Shown: positions 52,290 to 60,483 of the stretch, one piece after another | Layout: each line of letters begins with the position of its first letter | Position numbering within the stretch: position 1 is the first letter of the stretch | Position numbers and translations under genes: made by a program | NCBI GenBank assembly: GCA_024508725.1 | Contig: JANINS010000004.1 | Location: 824,163 to 888,162 of the forward strand | Reading direction: 5' to 3' | DNA from: Chitinophagaceae bacterium | GTDB taxonomy: Bacteria; Bacteroidota; Bacteroidia; Chitinophagales; Chitinophagaceae | Length of the DNA: 64,000 nt | Notes under the pieces: model-generated | What the model was told of the DNA's origin: nothing | The model's input: only the letters and a program-made list of their open reading frames with translations | Database searches by the model: none

Positions 52290-52417
52290 TATCTCCCTAT
52301 TTTTCTATGTGCTCATTTGCAAGTATTTTCGCACCCACAAAGTCGATATGTCATTGATACTACTCATTGATTTATAAATGACCTATTGACTAATGACTCA
52401 CTGACTAAAAATATAAA

Positions 52418-53827
52418 ATGGCTTACGACGTAATTGTAATTGGTAGCGGTCCTGGTGGTTATCCTGCTGCTATCCGTGCCTCTCAGCTTGGATTTAAAGT
52501 AGCGATCATAGAGAAAGAAGCATTGGGTGGAATCTGTCTCAACTGGGGTTGTATTCCTACCAAAGCATTGTTGAAGAGTGCACAGGTATATGAATATGCG
52601 AAGCATGGCAGTACGTATGGTATCAACATCAGCGGAGCTCAGCATGATTTCGGTGCTGTGATCAAGCGTAGCCGTGGTGTGGCAGATAAGATGAGCAAAG
52701 GTGTTCAGTTCCTGATGAAGAAGAACAAGATCGACGTGATCATGGGTTATGGTCGTATCGCCGGTAAAGGAAAAGTGGAAGTATCAGGTGCTGATGGTAA
52801 AAAGCAGATGGTTGAAGGTAAATACATCATCATAGCAACCGGTGGACGTGCAAGACAATTACCAAGTCTGCCGATCGATGGCAAGAAGATCATCGGCTAC
52901 CGTGAAGCAATGGTATTACCAGAGCAACCAAAAAGCATGATCGTTGTAGGTAGTGGTGCCATAGGTGTTGAGTTTGCTTACTTCTATAACAGCATGGGCA
53001 CAAAGGTTACCATCGTTGAGTTTATGCCTAAGATCGTTCCTGTAGAAGATGATGATATCTCTAAAGAATTGGAAAAACAATACAAGAAGCAAGGAATTGA
53101 AATTATGACCAATGCTTCTGTTGAGAAAGTGGAAAGTGCAGGTAATGGTGTAAAAGCTACTGTTAAGAAACAAGATGGCAGTACTATTACTTTGGAAGCA
53201 GATATTGTTCTTAGTGCTGTGGGTGTTGTTGCCAACATCGAAGATCTGGGTCTGGAACAAAATGGTATCAAGACAGACAAAGGCAGGATTGTAATTGATA
53301 AATATTGCCAGACATCGGTTCCTGGTATTTATGCAATTGGTGACTGTGTACCTAACCAGGCTTTGGCACATAAAGCTTCGAAAGAAGGTATTCTTGCTGC
53401 TGAGCACATTGGTTATAATGAAAAGAAATTCCACCACATGCCAGAGGCAATGGACTTCGGTAATATTCCAGGTTGTACTTATTGCACACCTGAGATCGCT
53501 TCTGTTGGTATGACGGAGAAAGCCGCTAAGGATGCAGGATATGAGATCAAGGTGGGTAAGTTTCCATTCATGGCTAGTGGTAAAGCCAGTGCTGCAGGTG
53601 CAACAGATGGCTTTGTAAAAGTGATCTACGATGCCAAGTATGGTGAGTTCTTAGGTTGCCACATGATCGGAAGCAATGTAACCGAAATGATCGCTGAAGC
53701 TGTTGTAGCACGAAAGCTGGAAACTACTGCCCACGAAATTCTGAATGCCGTACACCCTCACCCTACAATGAGTGAAGCCTTGAAAGAAGCTACAGCTGTG
53801 GCTTATGGTGAGGCTATCGATATTTAA
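52418..53827 (+). CDS. lpdA: dihydrolipoyl dehydrogenase
   Basis: LpdA, the E3 subunit of 2-oxoacid dehydrogenase complexes, reoxidises dihydrolipoamide with NAD+. The 469-aa flavoprotein has the FAD motif GSGPGGYPAA at 9-18, the redox-active disulfide C40-LNWG-C45 in GGICLNWGCIPTKA, the NAD motif VVGSGAIGVEF, GIYAIGDC, and the C-terminal catalytic His-Glu pair in HPHPTMSEALKEA. No E1 or E2 genes are adjacent. Confidence 0.97.
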   Translation: MAYDVIVIGSGPGGYPAAIRASQLGFKVAIIEKEALGGICLNWGCIPTKALLKSAQVYEYAKHGSTYGINISGAQHDFGAVIKRSRGVADKMSKGVQFLMKKNKIDVIMGYGRIAGKGKVEVSGADGKKQMVEGKYIIIATGGRARQLPSLPIDGKKIIGYREAMVLPEQPKSMIVVGSGAIGVEFAYFYNSMGTKVTIVEFMPKIVPVEDDDISKELEKQYKKQGIEIMTNASVEKVESAGNGVKATVKKQDGSTITLEADIVLSAVGVVANIEDLGLEQNGIKTDKGRIVIDKYCQTSVPGIYAIGDCVPNQALAHKASKEGILAAEHIGYNEKKFHHMPEAMDFGNIPGCTYCTPEIASVGMTEKAAKDAGYEIKVGKFPFMASGKASAAGATDGFVKVIYDAKYGEFLGCHMIGSNVTEMIAEAVVARKLETTAHEILNAVHPHPTMSEALKEATAVAYGEAIDI

Positions 53828-53866
53828 GACATGAATTGTTGCTGATCAAAGCGAATGATAACTAAT

Positions 53867-53891
53867 AAAAAGGCTGCAATTGCAGCCTTTT
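53867..53891. terminator. bidirectional terminator after lpdA
   Basis: AAAAGGCTGCA and TGCAGCCTTTT pair perfectly around a minimal loop. Confidence 0.8.
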
Positions 53892-53903
53892 CTATTAATG
53901 AAA

Positions 53904-55025
53904 TTATTGGTATTGAATGTAGACGGGTACCGGTTTCAAACTTAGCACCTCTTTAATGCTCATCATTTCTTTTCGCCCTACCTTTTCTGTATCATTAACG
54001 TAGAACAGCTTAAATCCTGAAAACTGAACAGGTTCCTTATAGATACATCTGTAATATGTGGCTTTCTTGAGTTCGGGTGTACCCCATCCATCCATATCCA
54101 TCACTACTTGTAGTTCAGGATGTAATTTAATATCGCCGGCATTTTGCACCATGCCATCTGTAAAACGATGCACCATAAATATTTTGGGAGGCAAATTGTT
54201 TTTCTTAACCAGGTTTGCAAGATAGTCACCCACTTCATTTATTTCGTCTGCACTTAAACTACCCACCACGGCTCCGGGTTTCTTTCCTCCTTTACCCTTC
54301 ATAGCAAACTCCGGATCTAAACCCAGATGAACATTGGGCAAAGCAAGAAACTGTTCATAGTGTTTTACTTCGGTGATCACATCGCTAAGTCCGGCTTGTA
54401 TATCAATGAACACAATCGCATTTATTTCTTTTGCCCAGCTCAATATCGTATGTACCTGGTTGTAAGGCATACGAAAACGGTATTTACCATCAGCACCGGG
54501 AGAACCCTGTGCCGTTGTAGCAATATAATGAAGTGCAGGAATGGCTTTGATCACACTATCTGCTTCATTCCATTTATTCACTTCGGCTTTTAAACGGGTG
54601 ATCATTTCCTCTTTCGGCCATTTACCCAATGCACCCATTTTATTTGAGTACAGGTTGCCATAATAAGAGATCACACGATGATAAGGAAGTATGGCTCCTT
54701 CCAATGGTTGTGGAGCATTGTTTACCGGCCAATTACCAGAAGTGTCACCATTAGCCAGGTGCAGCATCAATTGGTTATACTGCGCTTTAAAATTATTTCT
54801 TTGCGGAGCTGTCGCTTTACCCTCGGTTGCTACAACCTTAGAAATACTCGCTACAGGTGAATTACCGGTATTTGCATTAGATCCCTGGTATATATAAAGT
54901 ATCGCAGCAAGGATCAATAAGATCAATGAACCTCCTGCAAAAAGCACATACCGCTTACGTAAGTATTTGTATTTGATAGGCTGAACAATAGTCAGGTCTT
55001 CATTATTCCTTTCTTCCCACTTCAT
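53904..55025 (-). CDS. membrane-anchored TIM-barrel-like protein, unknown
   Basis: The 373-aa protein has one N-terminal membrane segment (about residues 27-46, YVLFAGGSLILLILAAILYIY) and a large outer domain. Phrases such as YHRVISYYGNLYSNKMGALG, FIDIQAGLSDVITEVKHYEQFL, VHLGLDPEFAMKGKGGKKPG and QVVMDMDGWGTPELKK suggest a TIM-barrel of glycoside-hydrolase type with acidic residues at strand ends. Similar proteins occur in actinobacteria, but no activity is established to my knowledge. It may act on a surface polysaccharide. It converges on lpdA. Confidence 0.78.
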   Translation of the reverse strand: MKWEERNNEDLTIVQPIKYKYLRKRYVLFAGGSLILLILAAILYIYQGSNANTGNSPVASISKVVATEGKATAPQRNNFKAQYNQLMLHLANGDTSGNWPVNNAPQPLEGAILPYHRVISYYGNLYSNKMGALGKWPKEEMITRLKAEVNKWNEADSVIKAIPALHYIATTAQGSPGADGKYRFRMPYNQVHTILSWAKEINAIVFIDIQAGLSDVITEVKHYEQFLALPNVHLGLDPEFAMKGKGGKKPGAVVGSLSADEINEVGDYLANLVKKNNLPPKIFMVHRFTDGMVQNAGDIKLHPELQVVMDMDGWGTPELKKATYYRCIYKEPVQFSGFKLFYVNDTEKVGRKEMMSIKEVLSLKPVPVYIQYQ

Positions 55026-55183
55026 AGCTGATCTTTTAAAGCAGCTCCCGACAATGATCTGGAAAATGCTGCTATGCTTAGTAAAACAAATCCCTTGCTA
55101 AACTTGTGAAAGGAGATGTAGTTGGGGAGAAACAAAGAAAATTCGATGAGCTATTAATTTGTAGCTTAGTTATTCAATTGAAA

Positions 55184-55576
55184 ATGCTGACTAAAAATAA
55201 ACACCATTCCGCTATTACAATTTTCATTGGATTTGTCTGGCTCGTAAACGGACTGTTTTGTAAAGTGCTGAATCTAGTACCTAGGCACCAGGAAATTGTT
55301 GCTGGTATCCTTGGAAACGGTTATTCACGAATTTTTACTGTATGGATAGGTTTTGCAGAGATGGCAATGTCAATCTGGATCGTCAGCCGTATGTTTTCAA
55401 AGATCAGTGCAGTAACACAGATTACTGTGATAACTGTGATGAACATACTTGAATTTATTCTTGTACCTGACTTGCTATTGTGGGGTAAAGGAAATTCAAT
55501 ATTTGCTTTATTATTTATTCTTCTGATCTATTACAATGAATTTTATCTTCATAGGAAATTAGCCGTACCCGCTTAG
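55184..55576 (+). CDS. DoxX-like four-helix membrane protein
   Basis: The 130-aa protein has four membrane helices and the DoxX-like pattern: TIFIGFVWLVNGLFCKVLNLVPRHQEIVAGILG, then IFTVWIGFAEMAMSIWIVS and VTVMNILEFILVPDLLL. The frame is open from 55106, but the ATG at 55184 gives the normal N-terminus. It is the first gene of a four-gene unit with DUF2071, a methyltransferase and another membrane protein (1-bp gap to the next gene). Function unknown. Confidence 0.82.
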   Translation: MLTKNKHHSAITIFIGFVWLVNGLFCKVLNLVPRHQEIVAGILGNGYSRIFTVWIGFAEMAMSIWIVSRMFSKISAVTQITVITVMNILEFILVPDLLLWGKGNSIFALLFILLIYYNEFYLHRKLAVPA

Positions 55577-55577
55577 T

Positions 55578-56318
55578 ATGTTTTCAAAACTGAAAGATCA
55601 CCCATTTGCAGTAGAAGCTTTCTTCGATAGTTCATTAGTGCTCACATTCGCTGTTCCAAAAGAACAGGTTCAGCATTTGATTCCTGAATGTCTTGAATTG
55701 GATACGTTGAATGACAAATGGGCTTTTCTTGCTGTAGCAATGGTGCAAACAAAATCTTTGCGTCCCAAAGGCTTTCCCAAAATATTCGGGAATGATTTCT
55801 TCCTTATAGGGTATCGTGTTTTTGTAAGATTCACCAATAAAGGTGGTAAAAATCTCAGAGGACTTTATATTTTGAAATCAGAGACAAATAAAAAGAAGAT
55901 GGAGTTTTTTGGTAACATCTTCACTCATTACAATTATACAACTACAGATATACAGCAGATGAGGCGTGATGGTGTGATCCGCACCAATTCAAATAAATCT
56001 GGTTTTAATCTGGAGGTTGAAGAGTTTGACGATGCAGATATTCCGTTGCCGGAAAACTCACCTTTTACAGACTGGAAAGAAGCAAGAAGATTTGCAGGTC
56101 CGCTACCCTTTACATTTACATACAATGCAAAGAAAGAGGAAGTTCTGGTGATCGAAGGTGTTCGTGAAGAATGGAAGCCCAAACCCGTAAAAGTAAAAGA
56201 ATACCATTTCTCATTTATCGAAGGTTTGAATCTGCAGGATGTAAGATTGGCCAATGCTTTTATCATTACTAACATTCCATATTATTGGAAAAAAGGCAAG
56301 GCGGAACAATGGAAATAA
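55578..56318 (+). CDS. DUF2071 protein
   Basis: The 246-aa soluble protein begins FSKLKDHPFAVEAFFDSSLVL and contains FAVPKEQVQHLIPECLELD, FGNDFFLIGYRVFVRF, RGLYILKSETNKKKMEFFGN and EYHFSFIEGLNLQ. This matches DUF2071 (COG3361), a family with an acetoacetate-decarboxylase-like fold and no settled activity. Its C-terminus overlaps the methyltransferase start by 10 bp, so translation is probably coupled. Confidence 0.82.
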   Translation: MFSKLKDHPFAVEAFFDSSLVLTFAVPKEQVQHLIPECLELDTLNDKWAFLAVAMVQTKSLRPKGFPKIFGNDFFLIGYRVFVRFTNKGGKNLRGLYILKSETNKKKMEFFGNIFTHYNYTTTDIQQMRRDGVIRTNSNKSGFNLEVEEFDDADIPLPENSPFTDWKEARRFAGPLPFTFTYNAKKEEVLVIEGVREEWKPKPVKVKEYHFSFIEGLNLQDVRLANAFIITNIPYYWKKGKAEQWK

Positions 56319-57061
56319 AAAGAAGAAAATTCCAGGGAGTATTGAATATCCTCAGCTTTAATAGACATTTTTATTTCTTCGGTCTTGCAGTTCTTGGGCT
56401 TTTATTCCTCAGTCGCTTTTTTATTACCTGGAATGAAACTATTTTTTGGATCATTATCACCGCATTTCTCTACGGACTGATCATGCCTTTAATCGTATCT
56501 GCTTACGTGTATGATTTTTCAGGATACTATGACTTCAAATGGCTGAATCTAGTAATTCAAAAGAATGCATATCCAAACATTATCGTCAATATTAATGCAG
56601 GCTTTGATGAAACAAGCTTTATACTTGAAAAGCATTTTCCTGGAGCAATATTAAAGGTCTACGATTTCTATAATGCAAAACAACACACCGAACCTGCTAT
56701 TATCAGGGCAAGGAAAGTAAGCCAGACATATCCTGATACACAACAAGTATCTACCGCTGAACTGCCATTAAACGATAAAATTGCAGATATGATCTTTTTG
56801 CTTTCTGCAGCACATGAGATAAGGTCGAACAAAGAAAAAATACTCTTTTTAAAAGAATGTCATCGCATATGTAAAACAGATGGAATAGTGATAATGGTGG
56901 AGCATCTTTGTGACTTTCCAAATTTTTTGGCGTTTTCTGTAGGATTTACTCATTTCTTTTCACGATCTACCTGGCGAAAAGCTTTTGCACATGCAGGTTT
57001 TAGCTCTTTCGAAGAAACTAAATTCACACCATTTATGTCTGTTTTCAAGAGTGCTCCTTAA
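56309..57061 (+). CDS. membrane-associated class I SAM methyltransferase
   Basis: The 250-aa protein has two membrane segments (about residues 20-40 and 45-70) followed by a Rossmann-type methyltransferase region. There, VNINAGFDETS corresponds to motif I, VYDFYN to motif II, MIFLLSAAHEIRS to motif IV, and KTDGIVIMVEHLCDFPNFLAF follows. The substrate is probably a membrane lipid or quinone-like compound, but this is inference. Start is ATG 56309; the frame opens with TTG at 56285. Confidence 0.75.
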   Translation: MEIKRRKFQGVLNILSFNRHFYFFGLAVLGLLFLSRFFITWNETIFWIIITAFLYGLIMPLIVSAYVYDFSGYYDFKWLNLVIQKNAYPNIIVNINAGFDETSFILEKHFPGAILKVYDFYNAKQHTEPAIIRARKVSQTYPDTQQVSTAELPLNDKIADMIFLLSAAHEIRSNKEKILFLKECHRICKTDGIVIMVEHLCDFPNFLAFSVGFTHFFSRSTWRKAFAHAGFSSFEETKFTPFMSVFKSAP

Positions 57062-57071
57062 TTGTATAGTG

Positions 57072-57470
57072 ATGGTAATAATCAATTTAAAGATCATCGG
57101 TGTGTTATTGATGTTGCTGGCAACTTTGCATCTTGTTTTTCCAAAATATTTCAATTGGAAAAAAGAACTGGGTATGCTAAGCCTCATCAATCGGCAGATG
57201 ATGTACATTCATACTTTTTTTATTGGGTTGATCGTGTTGCTAATGGGTATTTTATGTTTTGCACTGCCAGAAGAATTAGTCTCAACACCTTTCGGGAAGA
57301 AGATATCATTTGGGATCGGAATATTTTGGACTGCACGATTGTACTTTCAGTTCTTCGGATATTCTTCTATGATTTGGAAGGGGAAAACATTTGAGACCAT
57401 TATTCACGTTCTCTTTACTCTACTTTGGATATATCTCTCAGTGATATTTTTATATATTTATCTGATGTAG
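57072..57470 (+). CDS. four-helix membrane protein
   Basis: The 132-aa protein has about four membrane helices (IIGVLLMLLATLHLVFP, HTFFIGLIVLLMGILCFAL, GIFWTARLYFQFFGYSS, IIHVLFTLLWIYLSVIFLYIYLM) and no known motif. It lies 10 bp after the methyltransferase and completes the unit of DoxX-like, DUF2071 and methyltransferase genes. The frame opens earlier (56985) inside the previous gene; the start chosen is ATG 57072. Its stop is 5 bp from that of the convergent DUF1801 gene. Confidence 0.75.
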   Translation: MVIINLKIIGVLLMLLATLHLVFPKYFNWKKELGMLSLINRQMMYIHTFFIGLIVLLMGILCFALPEELVSTPFGKKISFGIGIFWTARLYFQFFGYSSMIWKGKTFETIIHVLFTLLWIYLSVIFLYIYLM

Positions 57471-57475
57471 GTTTT

Positions 57476-58093
57476 TCAATTTTTCTTACTCTCATACTTC
57501 CAGTTCCTGCTCTTTCCTTCAGCCAGCATCTCTATAGCCTGTTCAATTCGCTTTTCTTTGGTTGCTTCGGTTTTTGCTTCGGTGATCCATTGGACATACT
57601 CTTTTCGATGCGAGTTACTGAAAGATTCGAATGTTTCTTTGGCTGCTTTGTTTCTTTTGAGTGCGGCAGTCAGTTCTGCTGGTATCTCAACAGGTTTAGC
57701 CGCAGCTTTTGGTTTTGGTGGAAACTTCACTCCTTCATCATTCAACTTCATCGCTTCTTTTATATAAGCGATCATCTTTTTATCTGAGGGAAGTTCTTTT
57801 AACGAAGTAATCTTTCCCAAATGTCCCATCGCAGCTTCACTGTTCGCCATTTCCATTAAAGCTTTGTCTTTCATTAATGCCGCTTTCCAAAATCCGAATA
57901 CAGCATGTTGTTTAAATGAGGCCATGTGGCACATCGGTCCTTTATAATCGAAAAAAGGCATGCCCCATTTGATCACTTCTTCCACATCCGGACAAGCCTT
58001 GTGCACCAGTTCTCTCATATGCTTGAGAATTGGTTGTGCGAAAGGTTGTGCTTTCTCGATATAGGCATCGATTCTTTTATCAATCTTTGGCAT
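57476..58093 (-). CDS. DUF1801 + YdeI/OmdA protein
   Basis: The 205-aa protein has an N-terminal DUF1801 (YdhG-like) domain (about residues 1-110: MPKIDKRIDAYIEKAQPFAQPILKHMRELVHKACPDVEEVIKWGMPFF). A Lys/Pro/Ala linker follows, then a C-terminal OmdA-type helical segment (about 135-205: ETFESFSNSHRKEYVQWITEAKTEATKEKRI). The frame is open to 58234, which would run into the divergent phosphatase gene, so I take ATG 58093. The function of both domains is unclear. Confidence 0.85.
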   Translation of the reverse strand: MPKIDKRIDAYIEKAQPFAQPILKHMRELVHKACPDVEEVIKWGMPFFDYKGPMCHMASFKQHAVFGFWKAALMKDKALMEMANSEAAMGHLGKITSLKELPSDKKMIAYIKEAMKLNDEGVKFPPKPKAAAKPVEIPAELTAALKRNKAAKETFESFSNSHRKEYVQWITEAKTEATKEKRIEQAIEMLAEGKSRNWKYESKKN

Positions 58094-58190
58094 AGCATGA
58101 CTTTGAAGCAGTAAAATATAAAATTTATTGCTGACCTGAAAGTTTGATGAACGGAAGTTTTGATAACATGAGTTGAGGTAACTTTCAGCT

Positions 58191-58706
58191 ATGAAAAAGC
58201 TACTATCGTTTCTTGTTGTTACATGCCTGAGCATGTTAGTTCATCTTTCTTATGCCCAATCTAAAACAACGACCATCATTGTTTTTCGCCATGCAGAGAA
58301 AGATACAAGTAAAGCAGGCTCTCAGATGATGCAGTCTGACCCTGACCTTTCGGCTGCAGGAAAACTAAGAGCACAAAATATTGTATCGTTACTGGATGGA
58401 ACAACGGTTGATGCAGTTTACTCAACCAATTACATCCGTACAAAAGCTACGGTAACACCCTTAGCAGAAAAACATAAACTCCAGGTTCAATTATATGACC
58501 CGAGAAACCAGAAAGTATTTGCAGATGAATTGAAAGGAATGGAAGGAAAAACAATTGTTGTTGCCGGGCATTCTAATACAGTACCGAGGCTGGTGAATCT
58601 CTTAGCCGGAACTTCTCACCCTGACCTTGATGAATCTGTTTACGACCAATATTATATTGTCACGATCAAAGAAGGTGTCGCTTCGGTTGAGATAAAAAGG
58701 TATTAA
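58191..58706 (+). CDS. secreted histidine phosphatase family protein
   Basis: The 171-aa protein has a signal peptide (MKKLLSFLVVTCLSMLVHLSYAQ). The branch-1 histidine phosphatase core follows: the RHAE motif (Arg33, His34 in VFRHAEKD), LSAAGKLRAQNIVSLL, and the second catalytic His in VVAGHSNTVP. It should hydrolyse phosphate esters outside the cytoplasm. The substrate is unknown. A terminator lies directly after the stop. Confidence 0.9.
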   Translation: MKKLLSFLVVTCLSMLVHLSYAQSKTTTIIVFRHAEKDTSKAGSQMMQSDPDLSAAGKLRAQNIVSLLDGTTVDAVYSTNYIRTKATVTPLAEKHKLQVQLYDPRNQKVFADELKGMEGKTIVVAGHSNTVPRLVNLLAGTSHPDLDESVYDQYYIVTIKEGVASVEIKRY

Positions 58707-58708
58707 AA

Positions 58709-58733
58709 AAAGTCCCGCAGTAAGCGGGACTTT
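58709..58733. terminator. bidirectional terminator
   Basis: AAAGTCCCGC and GCGGGACTTT pair around AGTAA. It lies between convergent genes ending at 58706 and 58755. Confidence 0.8.
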
Positions 58734-58754
58734 ATATTTATTGATATGGGTGTT

Positions 58755-59468
58755 TTAGGCTCGTTGTGCTAAAGAACTTCCAAACACTCTTTTAAGTATC
58801 TCTGTAACTCTTGCTGCAGGTTCTGTCCTGATCTTTATTTCTTCATTCTTGATCTCGTAAAACAAAGCATCGATTGCTCTTTGTGTTACATAAGCACTCA
58901 GGTCAGTAGTAACCGGCTTAGAAGCGATCTTATTATACACACTGAAAACTTCGTTCCAGTACATTGTTGCATTTGTTTTAGAAAGTGCATTGTTTACGAT
59001 AGGCTTAAAGCTGTTCATCAAAGCCTGTGTTGTAGCTTGACGGAAGTATGCCGTTGCAGCGGTATCTCCACCTCTTAAAATTCGTACAGCATCAGAGATC
59101 GTCATCTGGCGAATCGCATCAACAAAAATTCCTCCGGCTGTTTTGGCCGCATCTTCGGCTGCACGGTTCATTGCAAGAACGGCTTTGTCAACAGTTGCAC
59201 CAAGACCAACTGCCCTCAATGCTTTCTCTACTTTTTGTGCTTCTTCCGGCATCCATATTTTATGAATATTGTTTCCGAAAAAACCATCAACCATACTAAG
59301 CCTGTTGCTGCTTGACTGTGCTCCTATTGTAAGTGCTTCTTTTAATCCGGCGGCTACATCTTGTTGTGTTAGGCCGGCACTGCTGAGATCGCCTAAGATA
59401 CTTTTGGTGCTACTACAGCTCGTAGCTAAGATCATAAAGGGGAATGCAATAAGTAAAAGCTTTTTCAT
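58755..59468 (-). CDS. DUF4197 lipoprotein
   Basis: The 237-aa exported protein has a lipobox ATSC (Cys18) and a DUF4197 domain. Visible blocks are LTQQDVAAGLKEALTIGAQ, VDGFFGNNIHKIWMPEEAQKVEKALRAVGLG, MNRAAEDAAKTAGGIFVDAI, GGDTAATAYFRQ and SVYNKIASKPVTTDLSAYVTQRA. The domain is of unknown function. It is a close paralogue of the gene immediately upstream in the operon direction (59587-60336); about 118 bp separate them. Confidence 0.85.
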   Translation of the reverse strand: MKKLLLIAFPFMILATSCSSTKSILGDLSSAGLTQQDVAAGLKEALTIGAQSSSNRLSMVDGFFGNNIHKIWMPEEAQKVEKALRAVGLGATVDKAVLAMNRAAEDAAKTAGGIFVDAIRQMTISDAVRILRGGDTAATAYFRQATTQALMNSFKPIVNNALSKTNATMYWNEVFSVYNKIASKPVTTDLSAYVTQRAIDALFYEIKNEEIKIRTEPAARVTEILKRVFGSSLAQRA

Positions 59469-59541
59469 ACTAAGTTTTTCTTTTGACTTTAAAAATTATA
59501 CCAGTTTAAACGGTGATATGTTAATTGCTGCCGTAAAAGCA

Positions 59542-59568
59542 AAAAGGTCCGCAAAATGCAGACCTTTT
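59542..59568 (-). terminator. terminator between the DUF4197 paralogues
   Basis: AAAAGGTC and GACCTTTT pair with an inner GC/TGC extension. It separates the paralogues into individual transcripts. Confidence 0.65.
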
Positions 59569-59586
59569 ACAAGGGTAGCCTATAAA

Positions 59587-60336
59587 CTATTTACTTCCGA
59601 ATACTTTCTTTAGAATATCTGTGGTTCTGGCAACAGGATCTTTACGGATCTTCATTTCTTCCTGGGCCACCTGGTAGAAGATACCATACATTGCTTTCTC
59701 TGTAACATAAGCTGTAAGATCGGGATTCACCTTGTTAGGGCTTACTTTATTATAAGCTGAGAAAACAGTGTTCCAGTGTTTAGTAGCATTTACTTTGGTC
59801 AGGGAATTCTCGATCACTGGACGAAAAGCTTCTGTTAGCTGAGCAATGGTTTTCTCTCTCAAATATTTTGTAGCTGAAGAATCACCTCCTTTTAAGATTC
59901 CCCATGCATCTTGTATGGTCATGCCTTTAATGGCATTAACGAAAATAGGAGCAGCATCTTTCGCCGCATCTTCTGCTGCACGATTCATTGAGAGGATAGC
60001 TTCATCAACCTGTTTGCCCATTCCCAATCTTCTGAGTGTACTCTCTACTTTCTTCGCTTCTTCAGGCATCAATACTTTGATCACAGCATCACCAAAGAAA
60101 CCGTCCACTGCAGATAGTTTTTGTACACTCCTGTTTGTTCCTGTTTCCAAAGCTTCTTTCAATCCTGAGACAACGTCACCTGTTGTTAAGGAATCTTTGT
60201 TTGCTCCCGGTAAAACTTTATTCAGAATATTAGATGAATCTTTTCCTGCGGCTTTTTTGATCAGTCCTTTCAATCCTTGTGCATTGGCAGTTATTCCAAA
60301 GCCAACAATTGAAACTAAGAGTAATACTTTCTTCAT
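59587..60336 (-). CDS. DUF4197 secreted protein (paralogue)
   Basis: The 249-aa protein has a signal peptide (MKKVLLLVSIVGFGITANAQG), not a lipobox, and the same DUF4197 blocks as its neighbour: VSGLKEALETGTNRSVQKLSAVDGFFGD, MPEEAKKVESTLRRLGMG, MNRAAEDAAKDAAPIFVNAI, GGDSSATKYLRE and SAYNKVSPNKVNPDLTAYVTEKA. Tandem duplication with divergence of the export signal is the simplest origin. Function unknown. Confidence 0.85.
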   Translation of the reverse strand: MKKVLLLVSIVGFGITANAQGLKGLIKKAAGKDSSNILNKVLPGANKDSLTTGDVVSGLKEALETGTNRSVQKLSAVDGFFGDAVIKVLMPEEAKKVESTLRRLGMGKQVDEAILSMNRAAEDAAKDAAPIFVNAIKGMTIQDAWGILKGGDSSATKYLREKTIAQLTEAFRPVIENSLTKVNATKHWNTVFSAYNKVSPNKVNPDLTAYVTEKAMYGIFYQVAQEEMKIRKDPVARTTDILKKVFGSK

Positions 60337-60420
60337 GGAGATGTGTTAAAACTCAAATATAACCGTGTAAGATGATAATGAGTGGTTAAAATAGGTGATA
60401 AAAGTTCAAGGAAGATGAAA

Positions 60421-60464
60421 GGATTGCGACGCAACGAAGATGCTATGAAAGATAAAGCTGGTAT
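60421..60464 (+). repeat. dispersed intergenic repeat, copy 13 (GCGACGC core)
   Basis: It reads GGATTGCGACGCAACGAAGA, then TGCTATGAAAGATAA, and ends AGCTGGTAT. An open frame reads through it into the FAD oxidoreductase, but the gene should start after the repeat. Confidence 0.75.
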
Positions 60465-60483
60465 AAAAAATTATTTTTGTTTC

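Larger units (their letters stand above)
52087..52417. other. 331-bp divergent region before lpdA
   Basis: It holds repeat copy 12 (52146-52196), an AT-rich imperfect inverted repeat (52222-52289) and a low-complexity stretch rich in CATTGA and TGACT units before the lpdA start. No RNA gene was recognised. Confidence 0.5.
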
